A stretch of DNA of 64,000 bases from Sycobia sp. Sy_11 (lineage: Eukaryota; Arthropoda; Insecta; Hymenoptera; Epichrysomallidae): assembly GCA_018907035.1 (NCBI GenBank), contig JACCIC010000022.1:992501-1056500 (forward strand). Direction: 5' to 3'. The translations under genes and the position numbers were made by a program. How positions within the stretch are numbered: the stretch's first letter is position 1; every line of letters begins with the position of its first letter. Shown in pieces: positions 51,591-63,405 of the stretch. The notes under the pieces were generated by a model that had not been told where the DNA came from, ran no database searches, and saw only the letters and a program-made list of their open reading frames with translations.

Positions 51591-53300
51591 TTATTTGTTT
51601 GTTAAAATATGCGCGGATTTTTCACGTTCGACCGTTACGGTTTTCCGTTTCCCGTCCATGCATATCGCCATCGTTTTTTCGTCTAATGCGCGCATGAGGT
51701 CGTTGTCGGATTCCGAGTAGATCTTATGTAACGGTGGTCTATTTATATTTTGCTGTATGAAATTGTGCGTGCAGTTTTTCATCTCTTTATAAATGAATGA
51801 CTTACACGCATGCTTGTGATCTACCTTACAGGCTGCGCATGTTGCTTGTATCCATAAATTTGCGAAGGAATACGCCGCCATTGGATTCGATATTGTCAAG
51901 ATAAAATGCCTCGGAGATTTTCAGTATTGTACCAAACATATATTCCACCTGTATAGGTGGAACCCCATTCGTAGAGCTTGCGCCCATTGTGGATTATTTT
52001 CATGTGACCTAAGCTTTGCTTTGAAGTCGCAGTGCTACCTTACAACTTACCACTCGTATCCGGATTTTTCTTTCAGCGTCGCGCCCATCGCGATGTTTGA
52101 TGCATCAATAATTAATCGAATGTCTGAATACTCGCCAGAGAAAACTATTTTAGTAATTGCTATTATGCTAAGTTTTCATTCTTCGAAAGATGCGTCAGCT
52201 GAATCGTTTCACGTTATCGAGCAATTATCTTTATGTTTCTTTTGAAAAACGTGCACAGATGCTCCTGCATTTTTATTGCGTGGGGAATGCATATGCGATA
52301 AAAATGTGCTAGTCCTAGGAAGTTTCATATTTCCTGTACTGCTTTTGGTTTGGAAAAGTTACAAACCAAGTCTGTTTTTTACACATCGACTTAAACCCTT
52401 CCTGATTTATGGTGTGCCCTAAAAATTCCAATTCAGTTTGGCCTAATCCTAACTCACATTTCTCTAAATTCAGGTGTAGCGTAAATTTATCTACCTATTT
52501 GAACACGTTTTCTATGCTGCTTCACGGAATCACAGTTTTTGAGAAAGTCATCGAGAAACACAAAGGCCCACTTCAGATCTCTGTTAGAACTATTTATTGT
52601 CAGAATAATTTACGGAGTACAGTTGAACGCCTGAATTGTCGCTTTGCTCCTCGTTTTTTTACAGTATGATGGAGAGCTTGTTTGTCTTTAAAATGGAGGT
52701 GCAAAGAATAGGTTAGCGCCCGGACTACCTCTACATACTCACGTTCGTTTAGTTTTCTGACTCTCATTTTTGTCATTCTTTATTATAAACTCGGAGTAAG
52801 ATAGCCTTTCTCGTTGCAATACCGTGCTTTAGCAACCAAATTATGGTAAGATTTGCACTACCTATTGAGGAGCTGTGTGATATCCTTTATATTCTCATTT
52901 TTCGGGTTCTTAGTCTTCGCGGTCATGCGAAAATCATTCGAGCTATTCCAATTTTCACGCTGTTCAAATGACTAAGACTCAGAGTTCTGTGTTTTGTGCA
53001 GCGTTTTTAACGTGTAACGACTGGATTCGCTGTTCGTGTACAACGATATTACTTGGGTTCGTCGTTGTCGTTTAGAAGCTGTACATTTATGCATGGGGAC
53101 AGTCGATATTTCCACAAGTCAAGTACTACTTCGCGCACAAACTCGCCTTCCACGTACCTAAGCATTTTGTGCAATATGGCGAATGGCTTACCATGCTCGA
53201 GCATCATATCGCTGCACAGCATCTTTAATCACAACTCAGAGAAAAGAGTTTTTTTGTAAGAATCTCAGATGCTATTTCATATGTTCTTTCCTCGGGAAAA
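51591..53300 (-). mobile_element. Decayed Ty3/gypsy-type LTR retrotransposon remnant
   Basis: Minus-strand pieces appear in the normal gag-pol order. Gag-like: about 53270-53050, with MLEHGKPFAILHKMLRYV and LWKYRLSP. Reverse transcriptase palm/thumb: about 52560-52290, with LNLEKCELG, LEFLGHTINQEG and FPKPKAVQE...FLGL.HFYR. RNase H start: about 52150-52080, LIIDASNIAMGATL. Integrase C-terminal: about 51710-51600, with MDGKRKTVTVERE. Frames are broken by many stops and shifts, the protease/RT front and the integrase core are missing or unreadable, and no LTR pair was found. It is inactive. Confidence 0.8.
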
Positions 53301-54230
53301 TTGTAGATGAATTCAGATAAAGGGTGACGGTCTTGCGGTCCAAATGCTCGATTAATTAATCGAGTTTATAGTCATTATCTTTGATTTGGGCCTTTTGAAC
53401 TTACGCTCAAATGACGTGAACTCGAATACGTGACCACTGATTTTTCCTAAATTTTGCTCGTTCTGCGATACGTGTGGGTAACGTCCTTTAGGACGTGTAC
53501 CGAAACATGGTTTTAAACGATTTCTACCTGGGCTACTGTACTCTGATTGTCTTCGTGCTCATTCCGCGTCTAAATCTCTTGCATCAATCCATCTACGCAT
53601 TCGCAAATTTCTGTATTTTCCTACTCCAGCATCTGTATGAGTGCCTCAGTTCATGACTTTGATCGTTGCCCGCATTATTCATGCTAACCTTGGTATCGTT
53701 GCAATTCGCTTCTGTACTACCGTGGTTCCGTTTAGAAACCAAGCTATTCTCAGAATATCACTTGCCATGTTCTTGGGAATAAGTCAATACCTTATTGGCA
53801 TGTCTAATGTAGAAAAAGAGGTACCATAACGCATTATATTTGTTTAAATTCTATTTTCAACGGAGGGTAATGATATATTTTTCCTTCTCCTTTGCTCTTT
53901 ATCATTGCCCATAAGATTGGATGTACAATGATCAGATATGTGCAGGTACCTAATCAGCTACCTACACCTAATCATGTGCTGTAAGCTATTTAACGATATG
54001 TTATAAACGTGTAGGATTCTATAGGTTATGAAGACATTTCCGGATCGGGAATATGTTATATGTAACTGGTCCCCTAGTGGACGGTAAATTTTATGATGGA
54101 CAGTATATACTGAAGGGAGATTATCCCGGCATAATGATACCATATATCGATTGCGTCGGGAAGGATCAACTGGTTGGGCAGCAACTTACAAATTTGATCT
54201 CCACTAATACTTGCTAATAAAGATTCACTC
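53301..54230. other. Unassigned sequence beside the gypsy remnant
   Basis: Near-balanced composition like the adjacent remnant and unlike host intergenic DNA, so probably more of the same element (leader or gag). No motif is readable. Confidence 0.35.
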
Positions 54231-54433
54231 ATTTAAACAATTATTTTCATTAGAAATTTTAGAAACATATTTTAGCCGACGATTCATTCCGCCCCAGGTT
54301 CCCCTTCATATTATATATCTTACCACAGTTTTATTTATTAGCAGTAATATGTCCAAGTGAGAAAGCGAAAATGTTCACTACATTTCGTTTATTGTAACTC
54401 TCGCTCGTTTATTGTAACTTTCGTTTATTGTAA

Positions 54434-54528
54434 TAACGCTTTGTTTTTGAGTAAAAAATCAAAAACCAAAAGTTGCATAACTCACATTTTTTAAAGTTTT
54501 TGATTTTTTACTCAAAAAGAAAGCGTTA
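54434..54528. repeat. 33-bp imperfect inverted repeat (hairpin)
   Basis: Left arm 54434-54466 and right arm 54496-54528 are reverse complements at 32 of 33 positions, with a 29-nt loop. Core of the arm: GAGTAAAAAATCAAAAAC. Just upstream, CGTTTATTGTAA occurs three times between about 54385 and 54435. Confidence 0.92.
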
Positions 54529-55166
54529 TATACGAAAAAGTTAAAGAATAAAAAGTGCTTAGAATTGACCAAGAAGTAAATCTGAATTTTTTTAAAACAA
54601 TTCGATGAATTTTCCAATTTGTCATAAATTGCCAATTGGCAAAAAAGTTGCTCAAAACTCAGTGAAAAAATTTAGACATATTCTTTGATTGATTCTAAGT
54701 ACTTTTTTTCTTATTGATTTTTTCGTCGAATACATTATATTCGAGAAAAAAATTCGTGAAAGTTTGGGCAAAATTTTACGCTTGTCACCATTTTCTATCC
54801 GCCATATTGAATTTCTAGATTCGGGACCAAACTGAATTTAAAGTACAACTCATTTATGTACTAATAGTTGAAAAATAAAGTTCCGTCCTCAACGTTAACA
54901 TAACAAGAAATTGGATTTAAAAAAAAAGTATCGAAGTTTTGCATTTTTTTTGTAAACGTCGCCATATTTGATTTTTGAGTGAAAACTTCGAAATTCTGAT
55001 ACCACAAATGGAAAGTAAAGAAAAAAATACTTAAGAAAAAGTATGTTTGCTTTGAATATATCTGTTCATATCGTAGACAATGAATTAATTTAACGTGAAT
55101 TGTATAAAGGAAAGGATGAGTGAGTGAAAGGTTTAACAACAAAAGAAATGCACAATTCGCGGAACA

Positions 55167-55240
55167 AATAAATACTCTTGCTTCGGCGTAAAAACCCTCA
55201 CGGTTTTAAAGGAAAAGCCGTAGCAAGAGGAATCTTTATT
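55167..55240. repeat. Nested inverted repeat
   Basis: Outer arms 55167-55186 (AATAAATACTCTTGCTTCGG) and 55217-55240 pair with a few mismatches or bulges. An inner AAAACC/GGTTTT pair (55191-55196 and 55202-55207) lies in the loop. Confidence 0.8.
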
Positions 55241-55329
55241 AAGGTATAAACTTAAATACTATTATTTAATCTTGATGAATACAAATAGGAGAAACTTAAA
55301 ACAACGTAAGCTATATAATAATAAATTTG

Positions 55330-55930
55330 CTGTATACAGTTAGTCCTGAATTAACCATGGATAATTCCGTGAACTTATGAGAGATCTCGCTTACCGAATA
55401 TCTGGCGCCTACGCAAGTTATACAATTCGAAAGCCGCACCGTCCAGAAGTGCACTCAGCCTAATCAAAATCCAAGCCGCGACCTTACACCACCAGCACGT
55501 GGCTAAGCCGGGCACGGGGAGCTCGAAAAATGGTCCTTGACCGTCACCAAGCGCGTCCGACGTCTTGGGGAACCAACGTAGAGGTGTCGGGCAACAAAGC
55601 CGTTGCCGCGTGTTGAGCTCGCCTTGGACCGAATCACGTCGTCACACACGAACGTGGACACCGATCCCAACACCAACCTACAATTGTTTGAAACACTAAC
55701 GCATGCACTATCGATACATAAAACTAAAAGACCGCAGTTTATCCAATACAAATATATCGTCGGGAAGAAATTCAAACGCGTGTGAACTGATCAGCGGCTC
55801 CGTCAACACTGACGCCCGCGTTCTCTTGCGCGGCCGGTTTCACCGCAAGAGGGCCAATCCCCGAAACAATAAGATATATACTGTTGTATACATGAGTAAT
55901 AGTATATTACGTTACATCGTCCATACGTAT
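55330..55930. other. GC-richer patch of unknown origin
   Basis: A CpG-containing, near-balanced 0.6 kb patch in AT-rich flank. Frames on both strands show no motif. LTR-like composition is possible but no partner copy was found. Confidence 0.3.
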
Positions 55931-56172
55931 AAGTGATCTCAACAATATCCGTAGAATATGTGATAGATTTACGGTTGAAAACAGAGTTACGATTTCTGTT
56001 TTGGACGTTAATAGGTTAATAAATTTACAGTTCCATTTAGAGTTACTCCGAAGCTCGGTGATTTTTGTATCTACTTCTGAAAAACGATCACATCCGATTT
56101 CGTTAAAAATCTATGTATTTCTGTTTTTGGGATATTACAATAGTAGTGTGTATAATTAATGCTATATATCAT

Positions 56173-57435
56173 TAGGAGGCGAACTTAGTTCCCGACCTTC
56201 ACGTTTAGATGTCGATATAAGTAGTACGAAAAATCAGATTTGTCGGATCTAGTTCTTATTATTTAGTTTTGGCATTTACCAATAAAATTTGGTTAACAGA
56301 CGCTATGATTTGTGTAAACATTATCATTTTTTCATCAGTGAAAAAAGAATTGTGATAAATCGTTTTTTCGACATGTTCTTTTGCTACACTTTTTTTTAAT
56401 TCAAAATAGCACTATTTTGATTTGAAAAAAAATTGTAGCAGAAACTTATCGATTGCTTCAAAAACGTTATGTCGAACAAGCTCCGTCACTTACAACATGT
56501 AAAAAGTGATTTCAACGGTTTAGAAGTGGAGATACTGATGTCAATGGCAAAGAACATTCTGGACAAACGAAAAAGTTTGAAGATAGTGAATTGCAAGCAT
56601 TATTGAACAAAAACTCAGCTCAAACGCAGAAAGAACTCGTTAATAAATTCGGAGTGAGTAACAGAGCAGTTGGCAAACGTTAGCATGTGATGGGAAAAAT
56701 TCATAAAGAAGGAAAATGAATGCCATACGATTTCACCGAATGTGCCATTATGAATCGATTCAACATCGCACTGTCTTTGCTTGTTAGGCAAAAAAGAAGA
56801 ATTTTCTGTGGCGTATTGTGATCGGTGATGAAAAGTGGATTTAGTATGATAATTCTAAGCGTGAAAAGTCATGGGTGGCCCCAGGCCAACCGTCCTCATC
56901 GACATCAAAACGGAAGATCTACGACCAAAAGATATTGATGTGCATTTGATGAGACCAATAGGTTGTGCTGTACTACGAGCTGCTAAAACCGAGTGACACC
57001 GTCACTGTCGAGATATACAAACACCAATTGAATGATTTGCGACAGAAATTGATCGAATATAGATCAGCAATCGCGAGCAATAGACGCAAAGCCATTCTCT
57101 TGCATGATAACGCTCGGCTAAATGTTGCGAAAGCCGTCAGAAGCACCCTGTTGGAGCTCGAATGGTCAGTGTTGCCGCACCGAGCATACTCCCCAGACAT
57201 TAGCGCCTTCTGATTACCACCTATTCAATTCGATGCAGCACAACCTCGTTGATACGCACTTCCTATATGTTCAAGAAGTGCAAGAATTTTATGGATGATT
57301 TGATCGACTCGAAACCGCCATCGTTCTTTCGCCACTATATCGACATATTACCAGAAAGATGGGAAAAAGTAGTAGAAAACGACATCACAAATATCCTCCT
57401 TCCATTAGAAAAGGTCGGAAACTCAATTCTGCCTA
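56173..57435 (+). mobile_element. Near full-length, inactive mariner transposon
   Basis: About 1.26 kb between TA dinucleotides. The left end GGAGGCGAACTTAGTTCCC (from 56175) is matched inverted at the right end (AAGGTCGGAAACTCAATTCTG, 57411-57431), giving imperfect terminal inverted repeats of about 25 bp. Inside is a degenerate transposase on the plus strand, from about 56430 to 57400. An N-terminal part reads KELVNKFGVSNRAVGKR and a C-terminal part includes VLYYELLKPSDTVT, a catalytic HDNAR stretch, VLPHRAYSPDIS and LPERWEKVVEND. Several stops and frameshifts interrupt it. Confidence 0.9.
56430..57400 (+). pseudogene. Mariner transposase pseudogene
   Basis: Length is about that of a full transposase (around 345 codons). 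The region before VLYYELL is broken (stops after the helix-turn-helix part and in the GDEKW-equivalent region, read GVL*SVMKSGF), and a shift follows SPDIS before YHLFNSMQHNL. The middle Asp and third Asp regions can be recognised, but no single frame spans them. Confidence 0.88.
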
Positions 57436-58133
57436 ATTTTCTTAATATATAATTCATAATAATGGCTTCTTAACATTTATCGTGTACAATCAACAATTAT
57501 TTAGTGGTTCTGATTTTTAAGTTACTGGAAATAGACGCAAAATGAATGTATAATTTATTGAGTGAAATAAATAAATTAAATGTATATTTTACTAATTTAT
57601 AAATTTAGTTTTCATTTTGCTTTACTTTTCCGAATTTCATAGAAAAAATATAAAACATTTACTAGACCAGTCTAAGAAAACAAGCTCTCAGATTTATCAT
57701 AGAGAAATGCAGATTTAACACATATTTATGTATGTCTTTAAAATTTTACTGTTTGTAGCCATCAGTTGCAAAATCACCATTAATTAACATTTTTGAAAAA
57801 TTGAAAATGAGAATTCCAGTTTGTACCATATTAGTTATTTTGAATAGTTTGAACCAAAAACGTAAAAACAATCCTCATCGAACTTGTCATATAGTTGAAA
57901 AAAGGTCGTTTATTTACTGTTTCAACTATCATTTATATAAAATATTCATATGTATAAATCAATTATAATGACTCATGAATGTTCAAACATAAAATCATTA
58001 TTTTTATAATAATTAAAATTGTTAAAGATCTTAATGAATTACAGTTTAACAAATCATCCAAGTTACCAATAAAAAATACGTATATTAATTTTGTATTTCT
58101 ATTATTATCAGCCATTTCTGCCTCTCTATGTTT
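57436..58133. other. AT-rich non-coding sequence
   Basis: No supported gene or element. Confidence 0.6.
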
Positions 58134-58385
58134 CTAACCAAACTTTTCCTGTATAAAAAATTAATGTTACGTCCAGTAGCTATTTCCAGAATTTATACAA
58201 TGTAGGTTAATATTGTATAGCACGTCGATTCGAGTACTTTCCGAAAAATTCCACGAGCTAGGTCGAAAACATTGAAACAGACGGAGAGAGTTATAAGAAG
58301 GATAAATAGACATGGAGAGGAAAAGATTACAGGGCGAGGATTTGACGACACTGCTCCGATTCCAAAACCAAGCTGTTCAAGAATG
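58134..58385 (+). repeat. Dispersed repeat family A, copy 2
   Basis: Inverted counterpart of 2117-2365, same length and order of blocks, ending at GATTCCAAAACCAAGCTGTT followed by a TG-rich tract. The two copies lie 56 kb apart. Confidence 0.85.
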
Positions 58386-58475
58386 TATATGTGTGTGTGC
58401 GCGCGCGCGCGTGTGTGTGTATGTATATGTGCGTGCGTGTGTGAGCGTGTATGGCTGTGTGGGTGGATGTAGTGA
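58386..58475. repeat. TG/CG-rich microsatellite
   Basis: Imperfect TG repeat with an internal GCGCGCGC run, abutting repeat family A. Confidence 0.85.
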
Positions 58476-58599
58476 GGGCATCTTCTGATGATTCAAGGGC
58501 AACTACTGCAGTAGCTAACAACGGTTGAGAAATCTCTTTATCTGAAGCCGTAAAGTGAATCGAAGTAGAGGAACCGGCTTTCGTTTCTCGAAGTTGTCT

Positions 58600-59874
58600 T
58601 ACTGCCTAATTCCTCAGAATGAATCTTCGTATGATGTTTGTCACTGCAAATGTAACAGCTAGATTTTGAGGGATAGTCTTCAACTCAATACTTAGAACTG
58701 AGACAATTGAAACAGAGCTTAGATTGTCCTGCACGTTCTTTCCTTTTGGTAGAAGATCGGCGAACTACTTACAATAGTTCACAAAATGCTGTCCTTGACA
58801 AAAGGAATAAGATGTAGCCTTATTTATTTTGGAATTTAAAGTAGTGATGTGTGTGAACGTATTTTTATTAAATGAACTAATTTTTTTGTCAGCTCTGGTA
58901 TTATTTTTAATACGAATTTTCTCACTGTAGCCATGTTCAGTTTTCAAATTCATCCAAATCCTCGACGATATCTAGACTTTGAATCCTAACCTCTAAGAAT
59001 TTTTAAAGTCTCGAAATTTTGGGAATTCATTATCGCAGTTTCTTTTAACTAAGCGTTTCCACTCTAGTCGTGTCACCGATTGCAATTTATTTTCAATTAA
59101 TTATATAAACATCATGTCCCAATTTTCAACTGGCAGTTTTAGAGAGGTGAACACATTTTTACTCTATAAGACAGTATGCAATAGTTTACTTACATGCTCA
59201 CCAGTTGCCTTAGAAGATGCTGGAAGCCGCACAAGAGAATTAAAATGAATAGAGAATCTGAATAGAGGATAATTGTAACGGCTACATAATGCTATTCAAG
59301 CAGAGAGAAAGTTCTCATCCGTCAAATCAAAACTCTTCAATTTTGAAGCTGCTTCGCCTTCTAATGAATTGATTAAGTGCTGAAATTTAATAATAGTAGG
59401 GATCACAGTATCGTGTAACACAAGGGACTGCAATTTGCTTTTAAAGCTTGTTCAATCACGCTGAGTGCCATAAAACTTAGGTAATTTTACCTTTTCAAGA
59501 ATGGTCTGCGATGAATGATTGGTTGTCGGTATAGTTGAGAATACGTTCTGAGTAGGAGGCTGAATACATCCGAAGCTTGTAATGCCTTCATTTAGCCATG
59601 CCTTGGTTGACAAGTATTCAAATACTTCGTTATTATATAAATTTAATTTGAAGTAACTACGTTCCTTAAGTGACTCCGAGATGGAACCAAGTTGGAAGTC
59701 TCGCTTACAAAAGCCATTCCAATATTCGTCTAACATAGCGATTCGCGACCGATAATCATCAACGGTTATAGCTGCGGCAGCTTTATGTTTAGACGTATTG
59801 GATTTAAAATTCGTCAATAAATCTAGACACCGTTTCTGTCTCACTAAGAGTACTTCGGTGCCCTTTTCTGCCAT
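58600..59874 (-). mobile_element. Bel-Pao-type retrotransposon gag remnant
   Basis: A 140-codon minus-strand frame starts at 59874 and ends in VKLPKFYGTQRD, the DUF1759-type gag motif (LPKF.G). Past that stop the same family continues at about 59440-59250 (LHDTVIPTIIKFQHLINSL, EGEAASKLKSFDLTDENF), broken by stops. A Cys/His cluster resembling a zinc knuckle (FCQGQHFVNYC) lies near 58770. Protease, RT and integrase are absent. An N-terminal initiator, MAEKGTEVLLVRQKRCLDLL, is intact. Confidence 0.82.
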
Positions 59875-60833
59875 AATATTGTTAGTATATGCTTCCTTTA
59901 ATTAAGCAAGATATTGTTCGTGTTGAATTAAACATAACAAATCACGAAAGCTTAGTCGAACGCATTTAGTTACTGTAAAGTTATACTTATAAGTATACGC
60001 CCCTGCAATTGAGCGATATACTGTGCGTTGATGGCAAAGATCTGGCTCGAAGGACTAAAAAATGGCTGTGCCACTTCGTTGTTTGGAAGTGTACAAATCA
60101 AGTAGAACTTCAACAGTTTCAAAGAGCAATATCGGTAAACTAGAACGATTTCTCCAATTCTATAGTTAGATATTCTAAAAGCAAGTAAAATAAGTGTATT
60201 TAACAGCAGTCTAGAAGCACTCTGGAATATCGCCCCCAGCTCCGAGGCATGTAAAAAATTAAGGCATAAAAGGCTAATCCTTTTATGGCTTAACTCAGCA
60301 TATGTAAGTGACTGGGATATATATACTTTTTATTCAAAGCTAAGATTGAATTAATTTATTAACAATAAATAGTTAATAAATTGTTATATATAACTTATTT
60401 GCATAAAACAAGTAAATAATTTTGTTTTTTAGGCACTTGTTATGTGTAAATGTGCTCAGTGATGAATTTTAAATATAAATGCAGTAAAGGTACACTTATA
60501 TACATAATATTATTAGGAAAATGCGAGGCTAATAGAAATGATTTAGATAGCTGCTACTTTTAGTATTAAATCAAGGAACAGGATATTTAACCTGACAACG
60601 TTAAATAAGAAGCTGAGGCCTATTCTTTACCAAATAATAACTTAGCAATAATAATAATTAAACAAAACAAAAAATAATAATAATAATAATAATAAAGTGA
60701 TTATATCTTAAGATAATAACATTTAATAATAGATTAATGAATAACATACAAGTAATAACATCACAATCAATGTCGACTAAAACCATTAAGAGGAACAACA
60801 ATAGCAACAATATTCATAAGAAAATAAACCACA
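59875..60833. other. Non-coding sequence, possibly leader of the Bel-Pao remnant, then AT-rich DNA
   Basis: The first 400 bp to the right of the gag start are near-balanced and could be retroelement leader. The rest is AT-rich with an (AAT)n-like tract at about 60670-60695. No LTR pair is recognised. Confidence 0.4.
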
Positions 60834-61010
60834 CAAATAAATAAAATCTATATTATAAATAATCTATATTATAAATAACATCAAGAAAACTTAATGATAT
60901 TAGACGAACAATAAAATAAAGTTAAATAAATAAAATTTACATTATAAATAATAGTCATGAATAATAACATCAACAAAACTTAACGACATTAGAAGTACAA
61001 TAAAAGAAAA
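60834..61010. repeat. Two imperfect tandem copies of an 89-bp unit
   Basis: AACATCAAGAAAACTTAATG at 60877 recurs as AACATCAACAAAACTTAACG at 60966, and AAAATCTATATTATAAATA recurs as AAAATTTACATTATAAATA, both with an offset of 89 bp. Confidence 0.8.
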
Positions 61011-61282
61011 TTAAATAAATACTTATATATTATTATATATAGTAAGACGTACTCGTGTTACTAGTACCCCCTTTGTCAGTTTCCATGAAAAGAACGTTTT
61101 CTAGTTCTAGATGGACGACTAGAAGTTTTCTGTGCACGATACACTTTCATCGTATCCATTGCGAATAAATAGATGCTTCACTTTTGAACTTCCAATCACG
61201 ACTGATTCTCCACTACTGAAATACAGAAGCAAAATTATAAAGGAAAGGTAATATCGAGAAGTAAAGGTATATATTTTGATGA

Positions 61283-61286
<4 letters not shown>

Positions 61287-61326
<40 letters not shown>
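61287..61326. repeat. (TA)n microsatellite
   Basis: Pure TA tract. Confidence 0.95.
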
Positions 61327-61329
<3 letters not shown>

Positions 61330-61399
61330 GATGCGACGTAATTTCGACACACAAAAAAAAAATTTTTAGTCTGATCTAATTATTCGCGCATACACAAAA

Positions 61400-62230
61400 A
61401 ATTAATTTTACTTCCACTATACTCACCTACACATTCAGAGGAGGTCCCGCCAGTCTGGAAAGGGGAAATTCAGTAGAAGAAAAATAGTTATTCGCGATGC
61501 GACGATTTTTTTCTATACAAATTTATTAGCAGTTACTCCAGTTTCCCGCTATACACTCTACCTCGACCGCGCACCTATCCTACTCTGGGCCCACGTACCC
61601 GCCGCGCCCCGACCACGATCCGCCACCTAGCGCACTCGCCGGACCTGGGGAATTATGTACGGGAAAAGGGAGGGGAAAGGAGTAGGCTCTGGCTGTCGCG
61701 TACGCGCGTAGACCCGCTGATGGCCGTGGGCTTGCTCTCTCCGTAGGGGCTACTCACGCTGCGATGGTCGGTGATCCTCGGCAGTCACGTGGTCCCCTTT
61801 TCTCGGTTCTCCTTTTTTTTCTTCCTTTCTTCCAACTCCTCCTGTCTCCACTTCTCGACTCTCCACCCTGCTGTCCTCCTGGATCCTCCTGCTGTCTACC
61901 TCTCTCCCTATCTCCAGCTGACTCTTCCGCAATCACTCCGTTCGGACTGCTCCACGGCCTCTCTTTCTCTCCGTCGCGCTGCGTTCTCCTTACTGCAAAC
62001 CGACTACTACGATAAATCCACTCTTTCTCTAATTTTCTCAATTTTCTCCGCTGCCTTTTACTTCGTACGGATCCTCACTCCGACGTCTACAACACTCGCT
62101 ATCTCTCGTCCTCTCTATCTCCTGCTTTCTCAATAACCTCCTTGCTCGCTGGCCGACAGCGGAGTTCCACGCCTCTCACGTTCGCTTGTGAAGAAGAATG
62201 GGATACAGGGGTAGGGGGAGATACGGCGAC
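61400..62230 (-). other. GC-rich, strand-asymmetric region, LTR or leader candidate
   Basis: CpG-rich at 61540-61760, then pyrimidine-rich on the plus strand (purine-rich on the minus) to about 62140. A 95-codon minus-strand frame at 61754-62041 is rich in Arg, Glu, Gly and Ser, and followed by GTGAGT. It might be the start of a retroelement or a host first exon, but it has no recognisable motif. Confidence 0.3.
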
Positions 62231-62790
62231 GGCCGACTGCGGTCGTAACGCAATGGATACGGGGTTCAAAAAAGAATAGAATCGATTTTTGATTATTTTA
62301 TAGATCTTAAATTTGAATCTTAAGTCTATACTTTTTAGCTACGAAGAAAATACTTAAATTTTACAACAATGACGCTTATGATTCGCTTAATATACAATAA
62401 CAATTGATCCCAGTGAGCGGCATCGATTATTTAATGTAAATCACATATTAACTAAATCGATTTTTTTTCTTTTTGATTCACTTATCACGTCGAACTCCTT
62501 TAACCATAATATAAAATAAAATAATTTTTTTTTTTTAGTTATTATTTTTTTTTGTTAGTTAGCTAGTATTTTACAACTTAAACGTTCGATATATATATAT
62601 ATATATAGACGCTTCGATATATATAGTAGCGCCAATGCACACAAGCTGTTCGCGACAGTTTCGCTCCGTACGTATTTAAGAACATAAATTCCCGTAATAA
62701 TAGTAAAAAGAAAAAAAAAGGAGATATTTAAAACCATACTCGAAAAATATCGAGTCCATAATGAAGCGACGACGCTTATAAACCAAGCTT
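62231..62790. other. AT-rich non-coding sequence
   Basis: No supported feature apart from short TA and poly-T tracts. Confidence 0.6.
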
Positions 62791-63211
62791 ATATTTGACA
62801 CGTACGGAGTTGGAGGAGCAGATGCGCGCACGGCGTAGGCGGACTAACTGTGGAACGCCCTCAGGTACCTGCGTGACCGCGTGGGACTGTTCGCGCGGAC
62901 TTCACCTGGTAACCAGGCCCCCTGTAAAACCCCTATTGGACCTCAAAAGCGTACGAAAAGGTTCATACGTTTTTCGCTGAGACATAGAGAGACATTCATT
63001 CATCTTTCTGCCACCGTTGTGTCTAGTCGCTTTGAAATTTCTGAACCGCTTTAGATTTCTGCGTTAGAGTTACAATTGTGTTTGTGTGTCTTTGTGTGAT
63101 CGGTAATTACGAAATCGTAAGATTCTTGTGAATTCAGGGACGCTCTTAAACAGGAGTAGCGACAGAGAGATCCGCTGCGCTGCTAGAGGACGACGCGGTT
63201 CTCTGAGGTGT

Positions 63212-63247
<36 letters not shown>

Positions 63248-63405
63248 CTCAGATCGGCAACGTCGGCGGATTCGCGGTTTTGTGTCCGAGACGTCGGAAC
63301 TGCGAAACGCCTAGGAAAAAAAAAGGCAATACCTTTCTGCGCGTTTGTGTATTCTGTGAGCGTCTATCTGAAAACAAGTATCACCGAACAGCGTATGGCT
63401 ATACA
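62791..63405 (+). promoter_or_regulatory. GC-rich region, possible promoter and first exon of a plus-strand gene
   Basis: GC-richer than its flanks, with a (CT)n tract at 63209-63245. It ends in a strong 5' splice site, ACAT|GTAAGT (GT at 63406), 12 nt after an ATG at 63394 (Met-Ala-Ile-His). The rest of such a gene would lie beyond the window. Inference only. Confidence 0.3.
63209..63245. repeat. (CT)n microsatellite
   Basis: Pure CT tract. Confidence 0.95.

Noticed and set aside
52021..53829. Plus-strand ORFs of 60-86 codons at 52.0-53.8 kb
   Set aside because: The opposite strand carries recognisable gypsy gag, RT and RNase H pieces; the plus-strand frames have no motif.
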